From Pohlia nutans (taxonomy: Eukaryota > Streptophyta > Bryopsida > Bryales > Mniaceae), in NCBI GenBank assembly GCA_022496805.1, contig CM040090.1, positions 7,372,001 to 7,436,000 of the forward strand: a DNA stretch of 64,000 nt, written 5' to 3'. Below, piece by piece: positions 47,888-58,501 of the stretch. The first letter of the stretch is position 1. Each line of letters opens with the position of its first letter. The notes under the pieces were generated by a model. The model did no database searches, was not told the DNA's origin, and worked only from the letters and a program-made list of their open reading frames with translations. The position numbers and the translations under genes are program-made.

Positions 47888-49847
47888 TTGCGAAACCATA
47901 AGATAGAGGGAATTTTATTGCTGGAACACACCGGTCATCTACAGAATGGAGTACACATTTTGGATATTTCAAGAAGATTGCAATCAAGTATAATACTACT
48001 GCTGAGTCATAACATTTTCTTTTTAAGTGGGATGTTGGTTAAACCGCTTCCTGAATCTTTAAGTAGGTGTGACCATGTCTACAATACCACTAAGCAAAAT
48101 CTACTTGATCTCGTTAAACCTCAACGTCGGGGCATGTATGAAGAAATCCTCATTGCGTGTCAGGCCACACATTACACGGTAAACATAATAAACTCAATTG
48201 ATCCTTTCAATGTAGCCTCTTCTTTCAATTTTTATTCTTCATACTAATCATTTTTATCTAAACATCTGGTTTTGCAGTGTGATATTGCCGAAGCGTCGAC
48301 ATAGGCATCCATGCGTTTCTACCAGGCTTTTCCCGATAAGTCGCACTAGACAGCAAACAGTGTGCAGCAGTACATCAATGAGGCAGTGCGGGTGTGCAAA
48401 GCATGCACGATTTTGGAGTTAAAGAAGGAGCTGCCCGTAGCTGAGTACAGGCTCAGTGATGATTTCCAGATTCTTCACGATGTTCTTCTCCAGTTTCATA
48501 ACACCATCGACGAAATGGGGATTGAGATCGACTTCAACCCTGTTGGCAAAGATGCAATCACATTGCCAGATGACTGTGTGGAGGAGTGGTGGGTGAACCT
48601 CTGGGAGAGAGTGTTCTTTAGAGAGTTCAATGTGAAGGGCAAGGATGCCATTGACAATAACAACAAACTGGAGCAGCAACCAGATTTTGTTCAAGCTGCC
48701 CGCCGTGTCTTATATCGGTACATGAAGCATGTGTTCATCACGCCGGGGATTATGACAAGGACTTCTATTTATTTCAAAAACTTTCTTTCTTCTTCTCATG
48801 AGCATTGCATGTTTACACATGGAATTTTAGATAAGTGGAAGGCAATCCATTTCAACTACTGTGGTTGGTATCAGGACTGTCCAAAGACTAAGTGTCCTGA
48901 GAGTGAGCTTGAAATTCGTGATCAAATCGAGCCGGCACTCAAGAACATCAAGCAAACCAAAATGAAGGCCGCAGCCGTTGTTGATCTAGTGGGTACCCCT
49001 AGCTCCAAAGGACAGAAGGGAAGGAAGAGGAAGACTCCCGAGCCAGTCATATTATTGAATTCATCTGGTGAGGAGGAGCCAGCACCCAAGGCAACTTAAC
49101 CCTCGGTGGCGCCTTCATGCGTTGTGACTAGAAGCCAAACATATCCTCAGCCTCGTCAGAAGTCACCAATCGATCAACCTCAAGCTGGACCTTCAACTAC
49201 ACGATCTAAGAAGACCAAGCGTGACTGAGTTCACAAAGTTGTTTCTATTACACCAACATTGATGGCAGTTTCCAAAGCGCTGACTCGAATGCTTTTTGAC
49301 TTGTCCATTCCACTGAAAGCTTTGAATTGCTCGACTCTTATCATCAAAAATTCATTTGAAAGAATTGCAGCAGAGAAGCGTGACACAAGCGGGACCCCAA
49401 AAGTTTTGAAGGAGATTGATCAACACCTTCTTATCAGAGATATGTAAATGTCTACATTTCCAATTTCTTGTATTTCTTAAATTAATCATTTTCTAACCTC
49501 TTGTTCTTAAGCTTGTGGCGAACGAATATTGTACTTCAACGGGGAGGTGGAAAAGAAGGCGGCCTGTGACCTTGTCATTGTCGATTATCCGGATGGCATG
49601 AGCATCCCTAGAGTCTATGATCCTCCAACTCAAGTGCCTGATTGGAATGCACTCTCTCCAAAGTTCCTTTGCAATTCAATGACATTTTAGCTTAGCTACC
49701 TTCACAACGATGGTGCTCTTCTTATGTATTACCCAGATGAAGAGAAGGCCAAGCAGGAAATTATAAAGCTTCTCAAAAAGTCAAGATTGAAGATTCGTGA
49801 AGAGAGGATAGTGATCAACTCAATGCATTGTCAAATCTAGAGAATCC
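47888..49847 (+). pseudogene. Decayed protein gene of unknown family inside the 7.7-kb element
   Basis: Exon-like block 1 (47888-48178, ending CQATHYT before GTAAAC) may join, after TTTGCAG at 48278, a frame reading CDIAEAS...ASMRFYQAFPDKSH...TANSVQQYINEAVRVCKACTI. That frame has two TAG stops, then stays open to 49099 (open part 48362-49099, 245 codons). After one TAA the frame goes on to 49228 with a basic tail (RSKKTKRD). Block 3 (49259-49447) and block 4 (49512-49845) read VIVDYPDGMSIPRVYDPP, one TAG, then YLHNDGALLMYYPDEEKAKQ. The region has cysteine pairs and a basic, acidic-tailed C-part (KGQKGRKRKTPE, SSGEEEPAPK). Codon use and exon-like borders say it was a gene. I do not recognise the family. 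A Rossmann-like methyltransferase ending in block 4 is a faint possibility only. Confidence 0.5.
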
Positions 49848-49889
49848 ACTACGACCTGTAAGTCAGTTGCTCATCCACTCTACTTGAAA

Positions 49890-50660
49890 GTATTTGAAAT
49901 TTAAGTTGTCAAACACTAACGGAGTAGGCGCGGTCACGGTTCTGGATACTGCTACCAGTGGAAGGTCAGCTGAGGGACAGCTGCCGAAACCACCTCGTGG
50001 TGTTCAACGCGGGCACACCAGTTGCCCGCGGTTTGCACCACGAAGGGGTGCCGGCACCGGTAACCCCCTCATCCTCGCACCACCAGTGTTGGAACTACTG
50101 GTGGAAGGGGGAAAAGGTGCCGGTGCCAGCACCCTCTTGTGCTGTCCAACGCGAACAGTAGGGGTGTCCGCTGCTGACACAGCGAGAGGGTGTCAGCACC
50201 GGCACCCCCCTCATCCCACGTATCAGCAGTGTTGAAACGGCTGGTGATAGCACGGGATCCGGCCACTCATTCGATCGACTTGGGGAGTGACAATGTTCTA
50301 TTAAGCGCGGTGGACGCGACCAACCACATGTGTGATCTTGCAACATCGAGGCCATGGCGAGGTCCCAAACAGAAGTGTGATGCTCTGCTCAAAGTTGACT
50401 GTCAGCACCCCTCATGGTTTGCTCCACGAGTTTGACGCCAGCTCGTAACGCCAATCAGCGAGGGTATGTCGGCACCGGCACCCCTGTGGTTGCACGCTCC
50501 ATGAGCTCGCGCTGAGCTCGTGGCGCGTGCCGCAAGAAGGGTGCCCGTGTCGGCACCCCCTCCGTGACTAGCGCTATGAGCTCGTGCTGAGCCCGTGGCG
50601 CGTGCAACAACGGGGGTGCCGGTGCCGACACCCCCTCCGTGACTAGCGTTAGGTTGGGTA
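49890..50660. repeat. GC-rich degenerate minisatellite, left part
   Basis: Loose units with GGTGCCGGCACC-like cores, GAGCTCGTGGCGCGTGC and CACGAAGGGGTG. Overlapping frames of 60-110 codons exist on both strands and are composition artefacts. Confidence 0.6.
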
Positions 50661-50969
50661 GTTGTAGAATTAGTTTCACATTTTCTTTCCTCTTTGGCAT
50701 TGTGATACCAGAAGCCACTCAATCATTTAGAAAATGGCTTCGTGAGAAGTTCATACGGTTTCAACCCTATTGAGATGTACAAATAATGATTAATTGTCTT
50801 CTAAGAGTACTATTCTTTTGCTACAAATCATCTGTTTGTGTAAATAACAATATGCACTAGTACTGAGTGTGCTTGATGTCAACGTATCACATTGACAGAT
50901 ATGTAATTCTATTTCAGAACATGTCAATTAAATCGAGCAATATAAATCACTATAGGATCGATCAAGGGA

Positions 50970-51935
50970 CTGCCGGCACCCCTCCACAGTTCACGCCACA
51001 AGCTCAGCGCGAGCTCGTGGCGCCACTCAAGGAGGGGGTACCGGTGCCCCTACCCTCGGGGTGGCAAGATCCTCGAGCTCGCCCTGAGCTCATGGCGCGT
51101 GCAACTACGAGGGTGCTGGCACCGGCACCTCCTAACTAAGTAGCGCCAAGAGCCAGCCCGAGCTTGTGGCGCGTGCTCCAACGGGGGTGCCGGAACCGGC
51201 ACCTCCTCCGTGATTGGCGCCAAGAGCTTAACGGAAGCTCATGGCGCGTGCCACCACGGAGATGTCGGTGCCGGCACCACCTTGCTCGTTTGTGCCAAGA
51301 GGAGGTGCCGGTGCCCGCACCCCCTTGCTGGTTCTTGCCAAGACGAGGTGCCGATGCCGGAAACTCCTACTGGTTTGCGCCACGAGGGGGTGCCGGTGCC
51401 GGCACCCGCTTCTAATTTGTGCCACGAAGGGGTGCTGGTGCCCTGCTGATTCGCGCTAGGAAGGGTGCCGGTGTCAGCACCCCCCTACAGATTTGCGCCA
51501 AGAGGGGGTGCCGGTGCCGGCACTCCTTTACAGGTTTGCGCCAAGAGGGGGTGCTGGTGGCGCGCGGCACTCCCTTTTTTGTTCGCGTCAGGAGGCGGTG
51601 CCGGTGCCGGCACCCCCCTACAGGTTTGCGCCAAAAGGAGGTGCCGGTAGCGGCACCCCCCTTCTCGTTCGCACTAGGAGGGGGTGCCGGCACCGGCACC
51701 CCCCTGCTGGTTTGCGCTAGAAGGGGGTGCCGGTGCTGGCACCGGCACCCCCCTGCTGATTAGCGCTTGGAGGGAGTGCCGGTGCCCGCACCCCCTTTCT
51801 GGTTTTCGTGAGGAGGGGGTGCCGGCACCGGCACCCCCCTGGAGGTTCGCGCCAAAAGAGGGTGCCGGTGCCGGCACCCCCTTGGTGGTTCGCGTCAAGA
51901 GGGGATGCCGGTGCCGGCACCCTCTTTATTTCTCC
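50970..51935. repeat. GC-rich minisatellite with palindromic GGTGCCGGCACC core
   Basis: About 18 units of roughly 45-60 bp. Each has GAGGGGGTGCCGGTGCCGGC + ACCCCC, then TGGTTTGCGCCA. The core is self-complementary, so every unit can form a small hairpin, and CpG density is far above the surroundings. Open frames in all directions are by-products. Confidence 0.85.
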
Positions 51936-52119
51936 TTTAAGTACTTAAAGTTTTAGCGTTAGAGCTATTGTTTTGTGTTGGATCTTGGAATTTAGCCCTT
52001 TGTCACACTATTTTCACCTAAACCATTGGAATGAGCACAAAATTTGTGTGATTTGCCCTTGCTTTTCGATTAAATTGTTCATATTTTTGAATTCTTGCGA
52101 TTAATTTGCCTTGGCAGGT

Positions 52120-52330
52120 GAGCTTCGAAGGGGTGCCGGCACCGGGACCCCTTTGGTGACTAGCATGACGAGCCTGAATGATGACTCGTGACGCCAGTCA
52201 CCAAGGCGGTGGCGACGCCGGCGCCCCCTTAGTGGTGCGCGCTACGTGCGAGAATCGGCTCGTGGCGCCTGCCGCTGAGGGGGTGCCGGCACCGGCACCC
52301 CCTTTGTGACTGGCGTCACGAGTAAGAATA
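52120..52330. repeat. Isolated GC-rich minisatellite units
   Basis: Two to three more units with GGGTGCCGGCACCGGCACCC and GACTGGCGTCACGAG, separated from the main array by 190 bp of AT-rich DNA. Confidence 0.65.
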
Positions 52331-52344
52331 CTGCTAGAATTTGT

Positions 52345-52715
52345 TTTTGGAGCGTGTAATATACCGTTGGAAAGGTCTTGAGAATACCTTTCCAATGGTA
52401 TATTATGCGCCTTTGAAATTGTGGAAAAAGGACTGCCGGTGCCGGCAGTGCAATTGGGGTCCCAATGCAACCATGACATGATTGACAATTTTCAAGTCTG
52501 ATTCTGCCAGAGTTTCTTTTTGGTGTAGCGTTCCCAATTTTACGAATTTTGGAGCGTGTGATATACCGTTGGAAAGGTTTTGAACATACCTTTCCAATGG
52601 TATATTATGCGCTCTTGAAATTGTGAAAAAGGACTGCAAATACCGGCAGTCCAGTTAGGGTCCCGAAGCAGCCATGACAAGATTGAGAATTCTCAAGTTT
52701 GATTTATTTGGACGT
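52345..52715 (+). repeat. 200-bp direct repeat with internal hairpin
   Basis: Two copies (about 52349-52500 and 52551-52700). Each has GGAGCGTGTAATATACCGTT, GGAAAGG, then the inverted CCTTTCCAATGGTATATTAT, then AAAAAGGACTGC and GGCAGT. The inner inverted repeat gives a hairpin with arms of about 20 bp. Confidence 0.75.
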
Positions 52716-52794
52716 GGCACATGTATGTGTATTATACTTTTTAGTTCAATTAATGCTAGCCACGGTTATTCTTAAGATATTGCCAAAAAGAAGA

Positions 52795-53430
52795 AACCAA
52801 AATCGTTGTGCCGGTAGCGGCACTAGAATAGCGCGAGCAAAATTTGAACACTTGAGGAAACCAAAATCGCAGTGCTGGTACCGGCAGACCAAAAGCATGA
52901 GAAAAACTTGAACACATGAGCAAACCAGAATCGCAGTGCCGGTATCAGCACATGAAAAGCCCGAGTAAAATTTGAACACCTGAGGATATTACAATCGCAG
53001 TGCTAGTTCCGGCAGACCAAATGCGCGAGCAAAACTTGAACATTTGAGGAAACTATAATTTTAGTGCCGCTACCGGCAAACAAAATGCGCGAACAAAACT
53101 TGAATACTTGAAGAATCTAAAATTGCAATGCCGGTACCGGTAGACCTAATGTGTGAGCAAAACTTGAACACTTGAGGAAACCAAAATCATAGTGCCGGTA
53201 CTGGCAGACCAAAAGTGCGAGCAAAACTTGAACATCGGTAGAAACCAAAATCATAGTGCCGATATTGGCAGACCAAAAGTGCCAGCAAAACTTGAACATC
53301 GGTAGAAACCAAATCGCAGTGTCGGTACGGGTAGACAAAATGCAGGAGCAAAACTTGAACTTCGGAGGAAACCAAAAGCGCAGTGCCGGTACTAGCAGAC
53401 TGAAAAGGCGAGCAAAACATGGTCACCATT
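52795..53430 (+). repeat. Tandem repeat of about 63 bp, ten copies
   Basis: Each unit reads GAGGAAACCAAAATCGCAGT, GCCGGTACCGGCAGACC, AAAAGCGCGAGCAAAACTTG, AACACTT. The GCCGGTACCGGC core is again a short palindrome, linking it in style to the GGTGCCGGCACC array. Confidence 0.85.
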
Positions 53431-53979
53431 TAGAACTTGAAATCCTCAGAAGCTCACGAGCATGACCCACGAGGTTAAACCAACACACAAAACTTGAAAC
53501 TCCAGAGTTTTAAACCCCTGAATTTGAATGCCCCAAGTATCCAAAACCTCTGCTATTGACGAAGGTGAAACATGACCTCAAGACTTACCTTCATCCTTAG
53601 TACACTTTGTCTCCATCTAGTCATCTTTGCTCCCCTAACTGATGCTCTCCACCTCCATTTGCTGATTTGAAGCCATCCCAAACAATGGACCTTCGACCTC
53701 GAAGTTCGCCACTTGCACGACAACACACTGATATCTGAACTCGCGCTGCACACTGAACTCGTGTTGGACTCTAAACTCTTGTTGGACGCACCACGCGTGA
53801 TGCTGTACTTGTGCTGGAATGTACTTAAAGCCTTTTATTCAGTATATTAACAGAATATTTACAATGTCTTGTGAGGGAAGGGAATTCTGGTATTTAAGTA
53901 CTCCTACATATTTACATATCAAAAATATGTTTCGATATTGAAGTACTGTTAGATATTTACGACAACAAAACCTTACACT

Positions 53980-54455
53980 CTAAACTATGCAAACCTCAGA
54001 ACTATTGAGTGTCACACTTCTTGCACACTTCAGAACTAAGGAATTTGTCCCAGGATTCCAAATGATGTTCTCATACGCGTTTTTGCCACAAAGCCGGGTG
54101 ATGCAATTCCTACAGAATCTCGTGTCGCAAATAGAACAACGAACCATATAGCCAGGCACACCACACTCGAGACATCGCACTTCCCCATCCTACAAGAGTG
54201 CAGGTGATTAGAAAATCAATGCATTCAATGTCATTACACTCCAAATTGCTTAAGTGCAGAAGTTCAACTGTAGAAGTTTACATTTCTCCAGAGCATCCTC
54301 CTCTTGTAATCAAGATAGGGCTTGCATATGACAAATCCCGTGACTGGGTGGAGGTAAATGTCGATCATTCTCGTCATTCTGGTGCCACAGCATGTGCACT
54401 TCACACTCGGGTTACACCTAAAAGCCATGCCCCTGGTAATTATGGGCCTCTTCAT
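53980..54455 (-). pseudogene. ADD-type (ATRX/DNMT3-like) zinc-finger remnant
   Basis: On the minus strand, the upstream block (54455-54264) reads VKCTCCGTRM...DIYLHPVTGFVICKPYLDYKRR. The downstream block (54190-53985, after an acceptor-like CTCTTGTAG) reads DGEVRCLECGVPGYMVRCSI, CDTRFCRNCITRLCGKNAYE. Together they follow the order of an ADD domain: CxxC, an RHP-like HP, an IC-x-x pair, then a PHD-like CxxC...CxxC...FCxxCI. The last CxxC is recovered only by a frame change (CKKC), one Cys of the ICxxC pair reads as Tyr-region, and stops separate the blocks. It is therefore broken or spliced in a way I cannot resolve. ADD domains bind histone H3 tails in ATRX and DNMT3 proteins. Finding one inside a transposon-like element is unusual. 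Confidence 0.6.
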
Positions 54456-54689
54456 TCTGCCAATTCAAGTCCACAATGATAGAAAGTATAAGTGAGTGAA
54501 CATTCCAGTTTAGTAAGCATTAAGGAGTTCAAAGCTTCAAACTAAACAAAATGCATACAACTGAACAATGCAATTCTGAAGCCTGATTTTCAAGCTCTGA
54601 TGACTTGAAATGCATTCAAAATTGCAGCGGAGGTTTTGATAAGTGGTTTAGAACCCGCAGTTTAAAGAAGCATTTGATGCTCATACCTC

Positions 54690-54860
54690 TCTGCACCAAC
54701 AGTCCTGACGCACTCTAGTACTCCTGACGCACCCAGCAGTCCAACACTTCAGTACGCACTTCAAAACTTTAGTCCAAAACTCCAGCATTCCAGCACGCAG
54801 TTTACAACTCTAGCACGTAGTCCAAAACTCCAGTACTCCAGCACTCCGTCCAAACATGAT
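54690..54860 (-). repeat. Short repeats of CTCCAGCACTCCAG type
   Basis: Degenerate 15-20 bp units (CAGTCC, AACTCCAG, CACGCAGT) lie between the ADD remnant and the right end of the 7.7-kb element. A 76-codon minus-strand frame across them has no domain. Confidence 0.45.
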
Positions 54861-55684
54861 AAATGAAAATGCAATGAGTTCCCTGAAGCTGAAAATGCAA
54901 TGAGCTCCCTCTTCCCAAAACCCTGAATTTGTGAAAGTGAATGTAATGTTTTGTGACTGATTTGATTGATGACGTCACAAGAGCATGCCATGATGAGCTC
55001 AATGGGGTCAACTCCAAGGCCATTATGTTTGTCAATTCCTTCATGATTGCACGGCTTTAGGGTTCAGACGTGACGTTGGTTCCATGGTCTTAGGCCCAAA
55101 TTCGAGTACCCTAAACATTGATTTTTCTAAATTCACGGTTTTAGGGTCCTCAAAAAAGTAAAAAAAGAATCTTTTTCACTAAATTTAGAATAAAACGCGG
55201 TCATAGGGTTCTTCAAATTTGAAATTTTATGAAAAAATCTGCTCATAGGCAACAAAATTTTCCGCTCACCGCTCATGGTTTTCCGCTCACCGCTCGCGAA
55301 ATAGCCACATTGGTCTTTAAGAAGGGTGCCTTTTGTTTCATCCACCTTTATTTATAGAGTGACTAGTGATTTGTATTTGAATGGACTATTGAATCAAGTA
55401 AATAAATATAGAACATTGTTGAATTGTGATTGAGGAGTGCTTTGAGTTTCTGTGCACCATGGTTGATTGCTCTTGCTTGATGCCACACGTCCTCATAGCT
55501 ACTGATGTGATGAGGAATATCCCACATCATTTCATTCGGAGGATGAAATGATGTGGGATATTCCACATCAATCTGTCAGGGAAAGGCAGCAGTAACCAAG
55601 GCTACTGAATGTTATGTCAATATCATGCACTTTTTTTTCATCATATGAAATAAGAAAAAACTCTATCATGTAATACATCTTTAA

Positions 55685-55917
55685 CCCTTAAAGGTCCAAA
55701 GAGCCCTTTCCGATCAATATAATACACCAATACTCCATTCTATTTGGCATAGTTTCACACCTCCTATAGGTTTAAATCAAAAGTGAAGTTATAATTCACG
55801 TCAACACGATTTTAAAGAGCTACCAAGGTCTCAATTTGGAACTTTCTATTTACAAAAAATGTGAAATATACGCCAACGTACATACTATCCCATCAACCCT
55901 TTAAGGGTTCAAGGATT
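55685..55917. mobile_element. TTAA-family element, 233 bp (E12)
   Basis: TTAA at 55681-55684; TTCA at 55918-55921 on the right, one base from TTAA. Ends are CCCTTAAAGG and its complement (10 bp). Non-coding. Confidence 0.65.
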
Positions 55918-55921
55918 TCAA

Positions 55922-56640
55922 AGCCCTAGGCTCAACTTTAACTCTAACGATGGTTCATGCATTGTTATTTGCATCCAGTTTGACACAAGATTAAAAAAAA
56001 AAACATCAAAGTGGTAGGCAATGTAACCCAACATTTTTGAATATAGAGTATTTACACTTTATTTATAACATACCAGTTAACAAATATCAAGTATTGTACT
56101 AGTGTTGAACTAGTAGTAAGGAAACAAGTCCAGTTAGACATCCTAAAGTCAAACTCGATCCAAAATACAAACTCCTAACAACAATAGAGAAACTCTACAC
56201 TGACAGAGCTAACTCAAGATCTCTACTTATACAAAAACCTCGGGAGCAAGAAACGTTATGTTGAAGCTACTCAAAAGCGTCACCTTGAAGTTTCACAACA
56301 AAGTCATAGAATCTTTCATGAATACTAAATGTATACTTTTCCATAGTGTTCGTTCTCACACCACGACAGCAGTAATAAACCACTACACACGTGTCTCAAG
56401 ATACTAGACAAAAACGATTGGTTACTCCAGATTTCCTGCCTGTGATAACTTACCAAAAACACGAAGCCACTTATATTACATATATATTTACATGGCCCCA
56501 AGGGAAACTAAAAACGAACCACTTCACTGTAACATCTCACTACCCAAAACAACCAACATTGACGCACTGACTTAGAGACCACCAACTACATTTATATACC
56601 AACATACCCTAATTCTATGACCGTTTGAATACAAATCTTC
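55922..56640. other. Spacer, no gene seen
   Basis: No motif, RNA or transposon end recognised. Confidence 0.4.
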
Positions 56641-56642
56641 AC

Positions 56643-56643
56643 C

Positions 56644-56674
<31 letters not shown>

Positions 56675-56900
56675 CATACATGGGAAAGCGGCTTAAAGCC
56701 ACTTTTTTTAAGATCTTGTCTCAGGTAGTAGGATAGGGCTAGTTGGTGGTACAACTTTCCTGCCTATAAATAATTCACTAGCAGTGTCAGGTCACCATAT
56801 CACATTACTGCTCCAACGGGCCCTCACAGGAATCGAACCCGGACCACATAACTATGATACAACATCCTCACCACCAACCCATTGGATAGATGACTTGACG
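56643..56900 (-). mobile_element. SINE-like retroposon with tRNA-like head
   Basis: On the minus strand, GGTTGGTGGTGAGGATG (A-box-like) and CCGGGTTCGATTCCTG (B-box, a strong match to GGTTCRANNCC) are followed by about 200 bp. It ends in a run of some 28 T, seen as poly-A at 56643-56671 on the plus strand. The spacing of the two boxes is that of a tRNA-derived SINE. No clear target duplication was found. Confidence 0.55.
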
Positions 56901-57008
56901 ACCACCATTCCAACAAACCATCATTTAAACACCCAAAACTTTTTCTTTTTTTTAATTTTTTGCTATGTATTAGTCGTTAGGAGTTCTAAAAGTGTTTATT
57001 CCCGAAAG

Positions 57009-57128
57009 GGGTGAGTAGTTTGGTCTTAGTGGTCCTTTGTCTGGTGGGCATTGGCTCATTAATCAAATGAACAGACATTATATTCACGCCGGCCCTATAA
57101 AGGGACCGGAGTTTCTATCTATCTAAGG
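57009..57128 (+). repeat. Dispersed retroposon 3' end
   Basis: GTGGGCATTGGCTCATTAAT, CAGACATTATATTCACGCCG, GGACCGGAGTTTCTATCTAT. Related blocks occur at 15840-15910 (inverted), 17756-17830 and 16870-16985. The CTATCTATCT tail suggests a LINE or SINE 3' end; this is inference. Confidence 0.4.
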
Positions 57129-57819
57129 AAACAAACAGTGAAATATTGACCTTCTGTACATTTAAAAAATACTGAGTTGACGAGCACAAAGTGGCAAAAT
57201 GAACCAATTTCTCAACTCCTAAGAGACCGCACCCCTTTTCAGATTCGGAGAACTGCAAAGATGCATTATGAAATGAAATTAGGAGGGAAATTTTGAACTT
57301 GATGTATGAATATTAATAGTTGTACATTATGAAATTGAGATTCTATCCATATAGTTAGATGTCACGATTGCTATCACCAATATTTTGTATAAAATTTGAA
57401 ACTAAAAATTCAAAATTCTTTTATATTTTTGATTACCAATAAGATATTGAAAATATGTGAATGAAATTTGTTGTGATGTGTTGAAATGTAATACTTTAAG
57501 TGTAGCATCCCGGGGATGCAGTCTTTTATGTGTGTGAGGAATCACGTGAGTGCACAAGAAGGGACTAATTAAAACCAATGTACCAGGAGATCTAACAATT
57601 TGTGTAAAATCAACTGAATGAGATTGCCAAATTATATATTGAAACTCATAGTTTTGGCTAAAATATGGATATTTTTTTGAATACTCGGGTGCTGCCTAGC
57701 TAGGTGACACATAGGTAAAACCGAATGGGTTCTTGTCTAAAACCGATTGCTTTTGTAAAATATTGGATTTTAGCTGGTTCTCTTGGAAAACCCCCCGTTA
57801 AGTGAATAAAACATCAATG

Positions 57820-57900
57820 TATATGATATGTATATGATATGTATATGTATATGTATATGTATATGTGTATGTATGTATGTATGTATGTATGTATGTGTAT
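57820..57900. repeat. TATATG/TATG microsatellite
   Basis: TATATGATATG and GTATAT units pass into a run of GTAT repeats. Confidence 0.9.
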
Positions 57901-57956
57901 AGCACTTTCAAAAAGTTGAACACATGTATTTATATAGCAAATATTTACAAGCTTAA

Positions 57957-58501
57957 CTCCTAAGGCGGACCGATCAACCATTTTCTGGTCGCAACCCAAA
58001 CAACAGTGATTGCCCATGGTTAGGAAATGAAATTTTTCAAATTTTGATTTTCTGTCTAAATTGGGGGTCGAGATCATGTTCTAGTGCTGTTTGATACATT
58101 TCATTTGCAATATTGAGGTTCACTAAGGAATTTTTAAAAGACAAAGACCATCAATATTGTCCTAGTGTTATAAAACTTACTATTTTGGGAAACTAATGAT
58201 GTTCACTCATTTGGAAAAATTTCCTTTCTAAGTTTTAGAATAGAATGTCTAGTTTTAACCAACCATACCAAATTTCAAATTTTAAAAATAAAATTTATAA
58301 TTTTAGTGAATTTTAAACAGTAAATGCTTATAAATTCATTAAACGAGTATCTAAAGTTAATTTTGGAGGTTTGACCGTACGGATAATTTCTAAACATCAT
58401 GCTTTTCATTTTCTCTTTTGGACCAAACTTCATCAAAGTTGCAGAAGTAAAATTTTATAACATATCTAGGTTTTGCCTTTACCCCCTCTGTCATTTAGGG
58501 G
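57957..58501. mobile_element. TTAA-flanked element, 545 bp, relative of E2 and C
   Basis: TTAA at 57953-57956 and 58502-58505. Ends are CTCCTAAGG and the complement of CCCCTAAATGAC. The left hairpin is partly kept (AACCATTTTCTGGTC). The interior follows 8124-8647 in order, ending GTTTGACCGTACGGATAATT, CAAACTTCATCAAA. It is the most diverged of the three. Confidence 0.75.

Larger units (their letters stand above)
47565..55305. mobile_element. 7.7-kb inverted-repeat element carrying ADD-like finger and minisatellites
   Basis: The left end GCTATTTCGCGAGCGGTGAG contains a doubled box (GAGCGGTGAGCG twice, 47574-47617). It recurs inverted at 55251-55305 with the same doubled box. Homology continues loosely inward (GGCCTATGGCCGTGG left, GGGCCTAAGACCATGG right). 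Inside are decayed plus-strand coding sequence (47.9-49.9 kb), GC-rich minisatellites (50-53.4 kb) and a minus-strand zinc-finger remnant (54.0-54.5 kb). I found no convincing target duplication; the best 9-mers agree at 4 of 9. Long ends with GC-rich repeated boxes suggest a Mutator-like or similar DNA transposon, but no DDE transposase is recognisable. Confidence 0.6.

Noticed and set aside
51164..51956. Many long frames rich in Ala, Pro, Gly, Cys and Arg
   Set aside because: All derive from the GGTGCCGGCACC minisatellite and are open in several frames at once.
54198..54479. 93-codon plus-strand ORF
   Set aside because: Antisense of the ADD-like finger block, whose cysteine pattern supports the minus strand.
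56784..57014. 76-codon ORF across the SINE-like head
   Set aside because: It reads the antisense of the tRNA-like segment and runs through a poly-T tract.
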